This document shows positions 54,854 to 62,453 of a DNA stretch of 64,000 bases, piece by piece. Made by a program: the position numbers and the translations under genes. This DNA is from Acidisarcina sp. Its GTDB lineage: Bacteria; Acidobacteriota; Terriglobia; Terriglobales; Acidobacteriaceae. How positions within the stretch are numbered: the stretch's first letter is position 1; every line of letters begins with the position of its first letter. The stretch is taken from assembly GCA_035539175.1 (NCBI GenBank), contig DATLIY010000011.1:124001-188000 (forward strand), written 5' to 3'. The notes under the pieces were generated by a model. It did not search any database. It was not told the DNA's origin and saw only the letters and a program-made list of their open reading frames with translations.

Positions 54854-54939
54854 GAGCAGCCTTGCCGCAATCGACAGAGTTGCGTTTAGGAGTTGTATTT
54901 CCCGGCAGGGAGTCTCTATCGTTGGGGCCGGAGATCGAA

Positions 54940-56106
54940 ATGCCCAAGGAACCGATTCGACTGGCAAAGCGGCTGGATGAAGTAGGCTTCTCTGAAATTG
55001 TCGTTGTGCGCAACAAGGTGATGGAACTGCGGGAGCAGGGTAAGACCGTCCATGCGTTCCACGGCGGTGAGCCGTTCTTTGAGACTCCCGAGCTGGTGAA
55101 ATATGGAATGGTCCGAGCGCTGGTTGAGAACCGGACGAGGTATGCGCCATCCTCTGGCGTAGCCCCGCTGCGTGAGGCGCTCGCGCTCAAGTTGCGGAGC
55201 AGGAATGGCATGGATGTGCAGGCGGAGAATGTCATCCTGACCACCGGCGGCGCGCATGCGCTGTATATCGCGTTTCAGGCGGTGCTGGATCCTGGAGATG
55301 ATGTTTTGGTCTTCTCGCCGTTCTGGACGCCGATACGCGACATGGTGACGCTGGCGCAGGCGCGGGCGCTTCTGGTTCCGACGGCAACAGCGCGGCGCAA
55401 TGGGCTGAGAGCAACACTGGAGCAGTTCTCCACTCCACACACGCGAGCCATTTACTACAACACACCGCAGAATCCATCGGGTGTGGTCTTCACTCGCGCC
55501 GAGGCAGAGGAGGTAGCGGCCTTTGCCCGCAGCCGCAACCTGGTCGTGATTGCCGATGAGGCATATGAAGATCTGGTGTATGACGGGGAGCACTTTTCAA
55601 TAGGATCGCTGCCTGGGATGGCGCAGAGGACGATTTCGACCTTTACATTTTCCAAGACCTACGCCATGACGGGCTGGAGGGTGGGATACGCAGTGGCCAC
55701 TGAACCCCTGATGACCGGCCTGCGCAAGTTGGTGCTTTATTCGACGAATGGAGTTTCCACTCCATCTCAGTGGGCTGCGCTGGAGGCGTTGCAAATTCCG
55801 GAAAGCCAGCTAGCCGCAAGGCGCGAAGAGTATCGCAGCAGGCGCGATTTGCTGGTGAGCGGCCTGAATCAACTTGGTTTGGAGTGCCCCATTCCGGCGG
55901 GTGCGTTCTATGCTTTTCCGTCTGTCGCCAGGATCAACAAGGACAGCCACAAAGCCGCGAGCATCCTGCTGGAGAAGGCGCATGTCTCGACCATTCCGGG
56001 CGTCGTCTTCGGAGGTCAGGGCGAAGGACATGTGCGCTTCGGCTTTTCGGTTCCGCTGGAAACTATCGAATCAGGGTTAGAGGCATTGCGGGAATTCGTC
56101 AAGTAG
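54940..56106 (+). CDS. Class I/II pyridoxal-phosphate aminotransferase
   Basis: 388 aa from the ATG at 54940 (GGAG about 6 nt upstream); the open frame reaches 54862. Fold type I aminotransferase: TTGGAHALYIAFQAVLDPG, YYNTPQNPSG, VIADEAYEDLVYDG and PLP lysine in STFTFSKTYAMTGWRVGY. Most like aspartate/aromatic or alanine-type aminotransferases; the substrate is not clear. It follows the his operon but after a 277-base gap with an opposing small gene, so it is probably transcribed separately. Confidence 0.9.
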   Translation: MPKEPIRLAKRLDEVGFSEIVVVRNKVMELREQGKTVHAFHGGEPFFETPELVKYGMVRALVENRTRYAPSSGVAPLREALALKLRSRNGMDVQAENVILTTGGAHALYIAFQAVLDPGDDVLVFSPFWTPIRDMVTLAQARALLVPTATARRNGLRATLEQFSTPHTRAIYYNTPQNPSGVVFTRAEAEEVAAFARSRNLVVIADEAYEDLVYDGEHFSIGSLPGMAQRTISTFTFSKTYAMTGWRVGYAVATEPLMTGLRKLVLYSTNGVSTPSQWAALEALQIPESQLAARREEYRSRRDLLVSGLNQLGLECPIPAGAFYAFPSVARINKDSHKAASILLEKAHVSTIPGVVFGGQGEGHVRFGFSVPLETIESGLEALREFVK

Positions 56107-56137
56107 TGCCTTCGTACACCTCCCGCATGCGGAGAAT

Positions 56138-57247
56138 CTAGCGGTCCTGACCGCCGGTTGCATCCTGCGCATCATGCCGCGCTGCTCGCAGCAGCTGGGC
56201 GATGTGCTTCAAGTTCAGTTGTACCGCGTACGCACGCAATACCTCATCCAATGGAAAAGTGATGCTGGTGTGGCGTATTTCAAGAACCTTTGCCTGCAGA
56301 GCTAAGACATCTCGTTCCAGATCCAGGCCAGTGCGGCGCAGATCGAAACGCCACAATCCAACACATTCCGCGAGCAGCTTGAAGCTTTGATTGATGCCAA
56401 GGATCAGATGGTGCAGTTCCGGCTCCAGCCGCGCTCCATATTGATCGTGGCAGCTCTCTCGTACAGCGACCTCGAGCGCGAGCAGCGCGTCAAAGATGGA
56501 TCGTCCGAACTCGGAGAGGAGTGAGAGTCCTTCGATAGAGGCCGGCCCGCTGGCAGGCTCATTGCGCGCGGCGCGTAGCAGTTGCTCGTTCGAGAGCCGT
56601 AGCGATGAGACCGTCTCTCTCTTGAGTTGCAGATCTTCGGGCAGCGTGCCGCCGAACCCGCGAAGGGTGGCTTCAAACAATATGGCCTGCGCCTCGAATT
56701 CCCGTTTCAGCCCCGTTTGCAGGTGCTGTCGCGCTCGCCGGGGAAGCACAAATACCGATACGGCGAGGGCTACAAAAATTCCAATAATGACCTCGATCAC
56801 GCGATTGAGAGCGATCGTCCAATGCGACCCGTTGCGCTCTACCAGCATGACGATGGTGATGGTGACGGCGGCGAGCCGGGAGCTGTTCTTCAGGTTCAGA
56901 AGGCCGCATGCGAGCAGTGCGATCAGGATCGTAACAGCGTAAGCTGCAGGGTGCCGTTGCCATGGGGAGGCGAGAAAGCCAAGCACCGCTCCTATGGCTG
57001 TCCCGATAAAGCGATCCCGCGATGCGGTGACCGTGGAGCCGACATTGGACTGCAGAACGATGATGGCGCTGATGGCGGACCAATAGCCTTCATGCAGCCC
57101 GAATCGAAGCGAGAGCCAGTAGCAGAGCCCGGCAGCGAGTCCTGTCTTGGCTCCCTGGACGAGAAGCGTTCGCCTTCCGGACGTCAAGAGTCTGTCGAAC
57201 CAGGACTGAGAAGTGCGAAGTATCTCACCCGCGGTCAACGATGTCAT
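56138..57247 (-). CDS. FUSC-family membrane protein (aromatic-acid exporter-like)
   Basis: 369 aa. The N-terminal half has about six membrane helices: WSAISAIIVLQSNVGSTVTASRDRFIGTAIGAVLGF is the signature of FUSC/AaeB-like proteins. The C-terminal half is a soluble helical domain with heptad-like repeats. Half-size members of this family are of uncertain function; full-size ones export aromatic acids. Convergent with the aminotransferase. Confidence 0.82.
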   Translation of the reverse strand: MTSLTAGEILRTSQSWFDRLLTSGRRTLLVQGAKTGLAAGLCYWLSLRFGLHEGYWSAISAIIVLQSNVGSTVTASRDRFIGTAIGAVLGFLASPWQRHPAAYAVTILIALLACGLLNLKNSSRLAAVTITIVMLVERNGSHWTIALNRVIEVIIGIFVALAVSVFVLPRRARQHLQTGLKREFEAQAILFEATLRGFGGTLPEDLQLKRETVSSLRLSNEQLLRAARNEPASGPASIEGLSLLSEFGRSIFDALLALEVAVRESCHDQYGARLEPELHHLILGINQSFKLLAECVGLWRFDLRRTGLDLERDVLALQAKVLEIRHTSITFPLDEVLRAYAVQLNLKHIAQLLRAARHDAQDATGGQDR

Positions 57248-57321
57248 AGGTTGAAATCAGGAATGAAATAAGGGTTAAGTTCCATTATCGCTGTTCCAGC
57301 CGGGAGATCAAAGTGGAGGCC

Positions 57322-58164
57322 TCAGGGTTGTGTCGTTGATTCTTGCGCAGTCGATCTGGCTTTGTGCCTGCGCCAGCGATTTTGGATGTCTGGCATGAAC
57401 TCCACGAAGAGAGAGCCCAGGCTGCCCTCTGCCGTTACAACGAGTGCGCGCTCGACGGTGAGCCCGAAACCGCGGTCCGCAGAGGGATAGTAGAGATTCG
57501 AGATGCCTCCCGCGACAAGGTTTCCCAGCACATTCGAGTAGTTCGCCTGCCATTTGCCGCTGTCGCTCTTGCATCTCACGGTAGTTTCAATCGAGTACAG
57601 TACCCTCTTCATCGCGCTGCCCTTGCCGAGGCGGAAGTAGCGCGGGTCCTGATGGAGGAGCGCAGGAAAGACCGCGTTTCCGATGATGGTGCCGTCGAAG
57701 CTGTCCGCGTAAGCAGCACCGTAGCGTTTGGCGTAACCTTCGGTTCCCTGGCCATATCCATCAAAATCATCGGTGGCCTGGGCGAAGCCGGCTGACAGAC
57801 CAGCGACCACGAATTGAAACGGGTTTACCGAACTCTTGAATGCCAGCCGATACTTTTGTCCTGCGCTCAGTGGAGCGGCGTTCTCTCCGTTATAGGTGTT
57901 GTAGTTTGGGATCACACCAAGAAGTCTCTGGTGCACCGCTGCCTTCACGTCCTTTTCCGACTGTTCGCGCTCCCGCTGCCGCTTCTCGGCTTCGCTTTGC
58001 GGCGTTTGGGAGGAAGATGCTTGCGGCGTGGGTTCGTCGGGTAGGGTCAATGCGACCACTTCAGTCTCGGATTGAGCCCAGGCATTTGCCGGCGATACCG
58101 AGGCAAGAACAAGAAGTGCAAAGGGGAGCAGCGGGAAGGGAAAAAAGATTCTCACTATCTTCAT
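57322..58164 (-). CDS. Conserved exported protein of unknown function
   Basis: About 280 aa. Start at ATG 58164, giving signal peptide FPLLPFALLVLASVSPANAWA; the longer frame to 58185 adds seven unlikely residues. After a charged coiled stretch (EAEKRQREREQSEKDVKAAV) the rest is a glycine/aromatic-rich domain with GQKYRLAFKSSVNPFQF, DGTIIGNAVFPALLHQDPRYFRLGKG and NLVAGGISNLYYPSADRGFG. I believe such proteins recur in acidobacterial genomes, but no function is known to me. An envelope role is likely. Confidence 0.7.
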   Translation of the reverse strand: MKIVRIFFPFPLLPFALLVLASVSPANAWAQSETEVVALTLPDEPTPQASSSQTPQSEAEKRQREREQSEKDVKAAVHQRLLGVIPNYNTYNGENAAPLSAGQKYRLAFKSSVNPFQFVVAGLSAGFAQATDDFDGYGQGTEGYAKRYGAAYADSFDGTIIGNAVFPALLHQDPRYFRLGKGSAMKRVLYSIETTVRCKSDSGKWQANYSNVLGNLVAGGISNLYYPSADRGFGLTVERALVVTAEGSLGSLFVEFMPDIQNRWRRHKARSTAQESTTQP

Positions 58165-58319
58165 TGTACAGTTCGGGCCTTGCAAATCCTGCTTGGGGCT
58201 CTTCTATCAGGAGCGCCTACGAGATGCGCCAACAGAAGTCCGCCGGAATTGCTGCAGTGTAGTTCCAGCAGGAATTAGTATCGTCAGAAGAAAGCATTCT
58301 TTATTTTGGGGAGAGAACC

Positions 58320-59285
58320 ATGGTTCGCGTTGGTGTGCCTGAGGTATTCGATTCTCAGTGGTTGAAGTTTTTCCCGAGTGAGGCGGAGATTGTGCGCCTT
58401 CCGCCAGTACCCGAAGCTGGAACGCACGTGGACTTCTGGATTCCTCCTCTCTTTCCTAAAGAAGTAAAGGCCATGTATCCGCAGCTCGTCGGAGTCAAGG
58501 TCGTGCAGGCGATGTGGGCTGGTGTGGACGTGCTTTTGAAGATGCTGCCTCCAGGCATTACGCTCTGCGACGCGCAGGGCGCTCACAATGTGCCAACGTC
58601 GGAGTGGGCAGTGACGGCAATCCTGGCGATGCTGAAGTATCTTCCGTTTTATGACGACATCCAGCGCTCCGGAGACTGGAGACGTCGAAGCGAGGCAGAT
58701 CAGCATTTTCATCAGATCCACCAGCTCCAGCAGGCCTTCTATCCGCCGGTGCAGGAGGAGGAGCTTGCCGGCATGAGAGTGATGATTGTGGGCTACGGCT
58801 CCATTGGGCGGTCGATTGAAGCGCGTCTCCAGCCCTTCGAGGTGGAGATCGTGCGGGTAGCGCGTCATGGCCGCGAAGGGGTGGAACCTGTCTCCCGCCT
58901 GCGCGAGCTTTTGCCCTCCGCCGACGTGGTGGTGCTGATTGTGCCGCTGACCCAGGAGACGACTGGTCTGATTGGCAGCGAAGAGCTTGCGCTGATGAAG
59001 CAGGGTGCATTGCTGGTAAACGCGGCCCGCGGCCCGGTGGTGGTGACCGATGCGCTGGTTGCGGCGCTGAATGCCGGGAAGATTCGCGCTGCCGTGGATG
59101 TGACCGATCCCGAGCCGCTTCCGCTGGGGCATCCGTTATGGAAGGCTCCCAACCTGTTGCTCACTCCCCATATTGGCGGAGCCAGTCCTCGATTTCTCGA
59201 GCGGCCGATGCGGCTTGCTGGCGAGCAGGTGGCGCGATATATCAAGGGAGAACCGCTTCATAACGTTGCGGTGGATGGGTATTGA
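58320..59285 (+). CDS. D-isomer-specific 2-hydroxyacid dehydrogenase
   Basis: 321 aa NAD-dependent dehydrogenase. Nucleotide-binding VGYGSIGRSIEARL, then NAARGPVVVTDAL (catalytic Arg), DVTDPEPLPLGHPLW (Glu) and LLLTPHIGGASPRF (His). The N-terminal substrate domain is short. Substrate not identifiable; glyoxylate/hydroxypyruvate-type reduction is possible. The ATG follows GGGGAGAGAACC. Two hairpins follow the gene. Confidence 0.9.
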   Translation: MVRVGVPEVFDSQWLKFFPSEAEIVRLPPVPEAGTHVDFWIPPLFPKEVKAMYPQLVGVKVVQAMWAGVDVLLKMLPPGITLCDAQGAHNVPTSEWAVTAILAMLKYLPFYDDIQRSGDWRRRSEADQHFHQIHQLQQAFYPPVQEEELAGMRVMIVGYGSIGRSIEARLQPFEVEIVRVARHGREGVEPVSRLRELLPSADVVVLIVPLTQETTGLIGSEELALMKQGALLVNAARGPVVVTDALVAALNAGKIRAAVDVTDPEPLPLGHPLWKAPNLLLTPHIGGASPRFLERPMRLAGEQVARYIKGEPLHNVAVDGY

Positions 59286-59291
59286 GAGCGC

Positions 59292-59350
59292 ATTGCGAGG
59301 GCCCGCCAGTGGCCCTCGCAATCAGGCCGGTTGAGGCAAGCGGCCTGATT
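59292..59350. terminator. Two overlapping perfect hairpins
   Basis: ATTGCGAGGGCC (59292-59303) pairs with GGCCCTCGCAAT (59311-59322). AATCAGGCCG (59320-59329) pairs with CGGCCTGATT (59341-59350). The stems share three bases, so they compete at the boundary. They lie between converging genes and probably serve both. No clear T runs. Confidence 0.6.
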
Positions 59351-59359
59351 CGAGGCGTT

Positions 59360-59977
59360 TTACCGCAGAAATCCGCCGCCGGGTCCGGACCACTCATCGA
59401 CCACGATTCCGAGATCATTGAGCACCTGGATGGTCGCTTCCATCTTGCGTCGAATCTCCGGGCGCACGGCCTTGTCCGTTGTGGGGGCTTCCGCGACCGC
59501 GATCACGCGTCCATAGGGCCACGCCTCGGGAGGCAGGGCTGTGAGAGCCTTGGGCAACTCTGTAAGGCGAATCTGTACCGTCTGTTTGCGGGCGCTGGAG
59601 GGGCGTAACAGCCCGCCCTGGCCCATGGGGCTGGGGTTGGCATCGGGCAGGATGATCCGTAGCGTCAGGATGTCCTTATCCACCGTCAAAAACGGATTGG
59701 TCCAGCCTTCCTGGCTGCGCACCGCGAGGTAAAGGCTCTTGGAAGGCGGGGGAATCTGATCCAGTTCCTGGCGGGCCGTGTCCCGTGCGGCACGCGCCTG
59801 CACCGCTTCCGGCGATTCCGGTTGGGTCAGAGACGGGACGGAGACATGCCCTCCGGTTTTCGAGCATCCGGCTATCGTCAGCGACAGCAGACACGCCAGA
59901 ATCGTTGCACGGGCAGGGGAAACGCGGCAGGGCCAAGGAGACAGGGTAAATCGTATCGGGAACACGAGAGCAAGCAT
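59360..59977 (-). CDS. Lipoprotein of unknown function
   Basis: 205 aa from the ATG at 59977. The lipobox LTIAGC places the modified Cys at residue 38. A charged helical segment follows (EAVQARAARDTARQELDQI) and then a domain with SKSLYLAVRSQEG, FLTVDKDILTLRIILPD and AWPYGRVIAVAEAPT. I do not recognise the domain. It lies 44 bases after the enoyl-CoA hydratase stop on the same strand. The start is uncertain because no clear ribosome site is present. Confidence 0.65.
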   Translation of the reverse strand: MLALVFPIRFTLSPWPCRVSPARATILACLLSLTIAGCSKTGGHVSVPSLTQPESPEAVQARAARDTARQELDQIPPPSKSLYLAVRSQEGWTNPFLTVDKDILTLRIILPDANPSPMGQGGLLRPSSARKQTVQIRLTELPKALTALPPEAWPYGRVIAVAEAPTTDKAVRPEIRRKMEATIQVLNDLGIVVDEWSGPGGGFLR

Positions 59978-60021
59978 ATCAAGGGAAGAGCCTGCTTGCA
60001 CGATGCGCTGCGCAGGAGGCG

Positions 60022-60804
60022 TTATAGCCCCTTCCATACTGGTGCGCGTTTTTCCAGAAATGCCCTGGTTCCTTCCGCTTTGTCTTCGGTTCCGCAGCAG
60101 TAGCCGAACCCCGAGGCTTCAATCGCGAGCGCCTCGTCGAGCGGTAGATCGTATCCACGATGCACGACGTCGAGGCATGCGCGGACTGCCAGAGGAGCCA
60201 TCTGGGCCATGGTATTGGCGAGTGCCCTGCCGCGCGGCAGCAGCTCCGCCGCAGGAACAACTTCGTCGATCAGACCGATGCGGAGAGCCTCGTTTGCGGA
60301 AACGGTTGCGCCAGTGAGCAGTATCTTAAGCGCCGCTCCCTTGCCCACCAGGCGAGGAAGCCTTTGCGTACCGCCGTAGCCCGGGATGAGGCCAAGCTTC
60401 AGTTCCGGCTGTCCCAGGTGCGCCGTATCGGCGGCCAGCCGCAGGCTGCAGGCCATCGCGAGTTCGCATCCACCGCCCAGCGCAAACCCGTTGACGCAGG
60501 CTATGACGGGTTTCCCGCAATGCTCTATTTGATTGAGTATCGCGTGGCCGCGGGCCGCAAGCCACTGACCTTCTTCCGCCAAGAGATTGGCCAGCTCTGA
60601 AATATCCGCACCGGCGGCAAAGGCCTTCTCTCCCGCACCCGTGAGCAGGATGACGCGAATTGTGTCATCGCTGGTGAGCTCCCGAAACGCGGCTTCGAGT
60701 TCATCGAGGGTCTGCCGGTTGAGAGCGTTGAGCACGCGCGGACGGTTGAGGGTGACGATTGCCAGAGGTGGTTGCAGCTCAAGTTGGAGGTTCTCAAAGG
60801 ACAT
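60022..60804 (-). CDS. Enoyl-CoA hydratase/isomerase
   Basis: 260 aa crotonase-fold enzyme, likely hydrating crotonyl- or other enoyl-CoA in fatty-acid or butanoate metabolism. Marks: RPRVLNALNRQTLDELEAAF, oxyanion segment AFAAGADISEL, and both catalytic Glu regions, GFALGGGCELAMAC and GQPELKLGLIPGYGGTQRLPR. Next to nusB on the same strand with an 80-base gap. Confidence 0.92.
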   Translation of the reverse strand: MSFENLQLELQPPLAIVTLNRPRVLNALNRQTLDELEAAFRELTSDDTIRVILLTGAGEKAFAAGADISELANLLAEEGQWLAARGHAILNQIEHCGKPVIACVNGFALGGGCELAMACSLRLAADTAHLGQPELKLGLIPGYGGTQRLPRLVGKGAALKILLTGATVSANEALRIGLIDEVVPAAELLPRGRALANTMAQMAPLAVRACLDVVHRGYDLPLDEALAIEASGFGYCCGTEDKAEGTRAFLEKRAPVWKGL

Positions 60805-60883
60805 AGATCCCCGCGGCTCCGGTAATTTTGAGCGTAATCCCGCTGTGGAGCGAAATTGCCCGCCGGAAGCGATTCGGCTGAGT

Positions 60884-61306
60884 CTACGACTTCAGCCGGT
60901 CACGGGCAATGGCATCGAGCACTCCGTTGAGGAACTGGATGGATTCGGGTGCAGAATAGCGGCGCGCGATCTCCAGTGCCTCGTTGATGATGATGGGGGC
61001 GGGTGTTCCTGGGAATCCGAGCATCTCCGCCACGGCGCTACGCAGCACGTTGCGATCGACCGCAGGCATGCGAGCCAGGCGCCAGTTTGCGGAGTGGCTT
61101 TCGATGAGCTGGTCGATCTCCTCCTCTCGCGAGGAGGCCACGCGGAAGATGTCTTCCGCAAAGCCGCGAGTATCGCTCTCAATCTCTTCGCGCGCCTGCC
61201 AGAAGGTCTCGCGGACCTCATCGGGCGTCTGTTTGCCGATGTCCGCCTGGAAGAGCATCTGCATGGCGAGTTCGCGGGATTTGCGTCGGGAGCCAGTAGT
61301 GGTCAT
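60884..61306 (-). CDS. nusB: Transcription antitermination factor NusB
   Basis: 140 aa all-helical RNA-binding protein that joins NusE on rRNA boxA for antitermination. Family segments RRKSRELAMQMLFQAD, MPAVDRNVLRSAVAEML and PIIINEALEIARRYS are present. Its ATG overlaps the stop of the lumazine synthase fusion by 4 bases. The ribH-nusB pairing is widespread. Confidence 0.95.
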   Translation of the reverse strand: MTTTGSRRKSRELAMQMLFQADIGKQTPDEVRETFWQAREEIESDTRGFAEDIFRVASSREEEIDQLIESHSANWRLARMPAVDRNVLRSAVAEMLGFPGTPAPIIINEALEIARRYSAPESIQFLNGVLDAIARDRLKS

Positions 61307-62169
61307 TGGCCTGCCTTTGCTGCCAGTTTGCGATGCAGCGAGACCATCTCGATGGCGGCCATGGCGGCTTCAAAGCCCTTGTTGCCGGCCTTGATTCCGG
61401 CCCGGTTCAGGGCCTGCTCCAGCGTTTCGCAAGTGAGCACACCAAAGGCGTGGGGGATACCGGTTTCCTGCTGCGATTGGCCGATTCCGCGAGAAACTTC
61501 ATTGTAGATGGCCTCATAGTGCGCAGTTTCTCCGCGAATCAGGCAGCCAAGGGTGATGACGGCATCGGTCTGCTTCGCCTCTGCAAGCGCACGGGCGGCC
61601 GAGGGAATCTCCCAGGCGCCGGGTACGCGAACGATCTCTATGTCGGTTTTCTGCGCTCCGCTGCGGAGGAGGCCATCGAGTGCGCCCTGAAGCAGGCGAT
61701 CCGTGATAACCGCGTTCCAGCGAGCCACGACGATCGCGAAACGCATGCCTGCTGCCGATAGATCGCCTTCGACTGCCACCGGCTTGCCGTGCAGCACGTC
61801 CTCCCATTCCCAGAAGGCAAAAGGCACGCCGGGAACCGGTTCCACGGTAAACATGCGCGATTTCCAGTGTGTTGCCGTAACTGGCGTGATGCGGGAGCCT
61901 TCGTCATCCCCGGCCTGCGCGAGCCATTTGGCTGCAAGGGCGTGGACCGAATCGATGCTGGTAACTTCGATGAGGATCTCCGCAGTCGCGGGAAGCGTCC
62001 CATCTACAAACTCCAGATTGCCGATCGGGGCAAGAAACGGAGCGCTTCGGCTCGAGTCATTTTCCCAGCCCTTGCCGGGCTCAAAGCCCAGCAACGAAAA
62101 GAAGCTGGCCAGCCGGTCAAAGCTGGCATGTGTGCTGGCGGGGCGCACGATGGTAATTCCCTTGATCAT
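61303..62169 (-). CDS. ribH: VOC (glyoxalase-fold) domain / lumazine synthase fusion
   Basis: 288 aa. Residues about 142-285 are a complete 6,7-dimethyl-8-ribityllumazine synthase, the penultimate enzyme of riboflavin synthesis: VARWNAVITDRLLQGAL, VPGAWEIPSAARALAE, GCLIRGETAHYEAIYNE with catalytic His217, and NKGFEAAMAAIEM. Residues 1-130 form a VOC-type domain (ITIVRPASTHASFDRLASFFSLLGFEPGKGW, FTVEPVPGVPFAFWEWEDVL). Lumazine synthase is normally about 155 aa. An in-frame ATG at 61746 could start a free lumazine synthase, but its ribosome site is weak. Role of the VOC half is unknown. Confidence 0.85.
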   Translation of the reverse strand: MIKGITIVRPASTHASFDRLASFFSLLGFEPGKGWENDSSRSAPFLAPIGNLEFVDGTLPATAEILIEVTSIDSVHALAAKWLAQAGDDEGSRITPVTATHWKSRMFTVEPVPGVPFAFWEWEDVLHGKPVAVEGDLSAAGMRFAIVVARWNAVITDRLLQGALDGLLRSGAQKTDIEIVRVPGAWEIPSAARALAEAKQTDAVITLGCLIRGETAHYEAIYNEVSRGIGQSQQETGIPHAFGVLTCETLEQALNRAGIKAGNKGFEAAMAAIEMVSLHRKLAAKAGQ

Positions 62170-62453
62170 CCCTTGACTTTACCATTTTGCCGGGCACTGC
62201 TGATTGCAGGACGGGCCTCTCCGGTGGATTACAGGGATGTGAATCTGTGGAGAGAATTCGCGGCAGGATTGTGCGTGGCCCAACTGCTGGGCTGTTCCAT
62301 CGCACGGCGACCGAGCCAAGGCACCGAAAAGATGCCGAAAGCAACTCTCCCCGCGGATCGAGGATAGGGAGAATCGTGGATAGGAGCACAAGAAAAAGCC
62401 CGCCATTTCGGCGGGCTTTTTCTGTAACTGTAGCGGTTTCGAAACTCTCGATC
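62170..62453. other. Intergenic region upstream of the ribH fusion
   Basis: 284 bases, no convincing gene. Contains the leftward promoter for the ribH-nusB pair and, at 62393-62421, the terminator of the beta-propeller gene. No FMN riboswitch-like conserved elements were recognised. Confidence 0.4.
62393..62421. terminator. Strong bidirectional terminator
   Basis: AAAAAGCCCGCC (62393-62404) pairs perfectly over 12 bp with GGCGGGCTTTTT (62410-62421), loop ATTTC. A-run and T-run flank the GC core, so it works in both directions; on the minus strand it ends the beta-propeller gene. Confidence 0.92.

Noticed and set aside
62170-62392. Possible FMN riboswitch before the ribH fusion
   Set aside because: The conserved FMN-element boxes were looked for by eye and not found.
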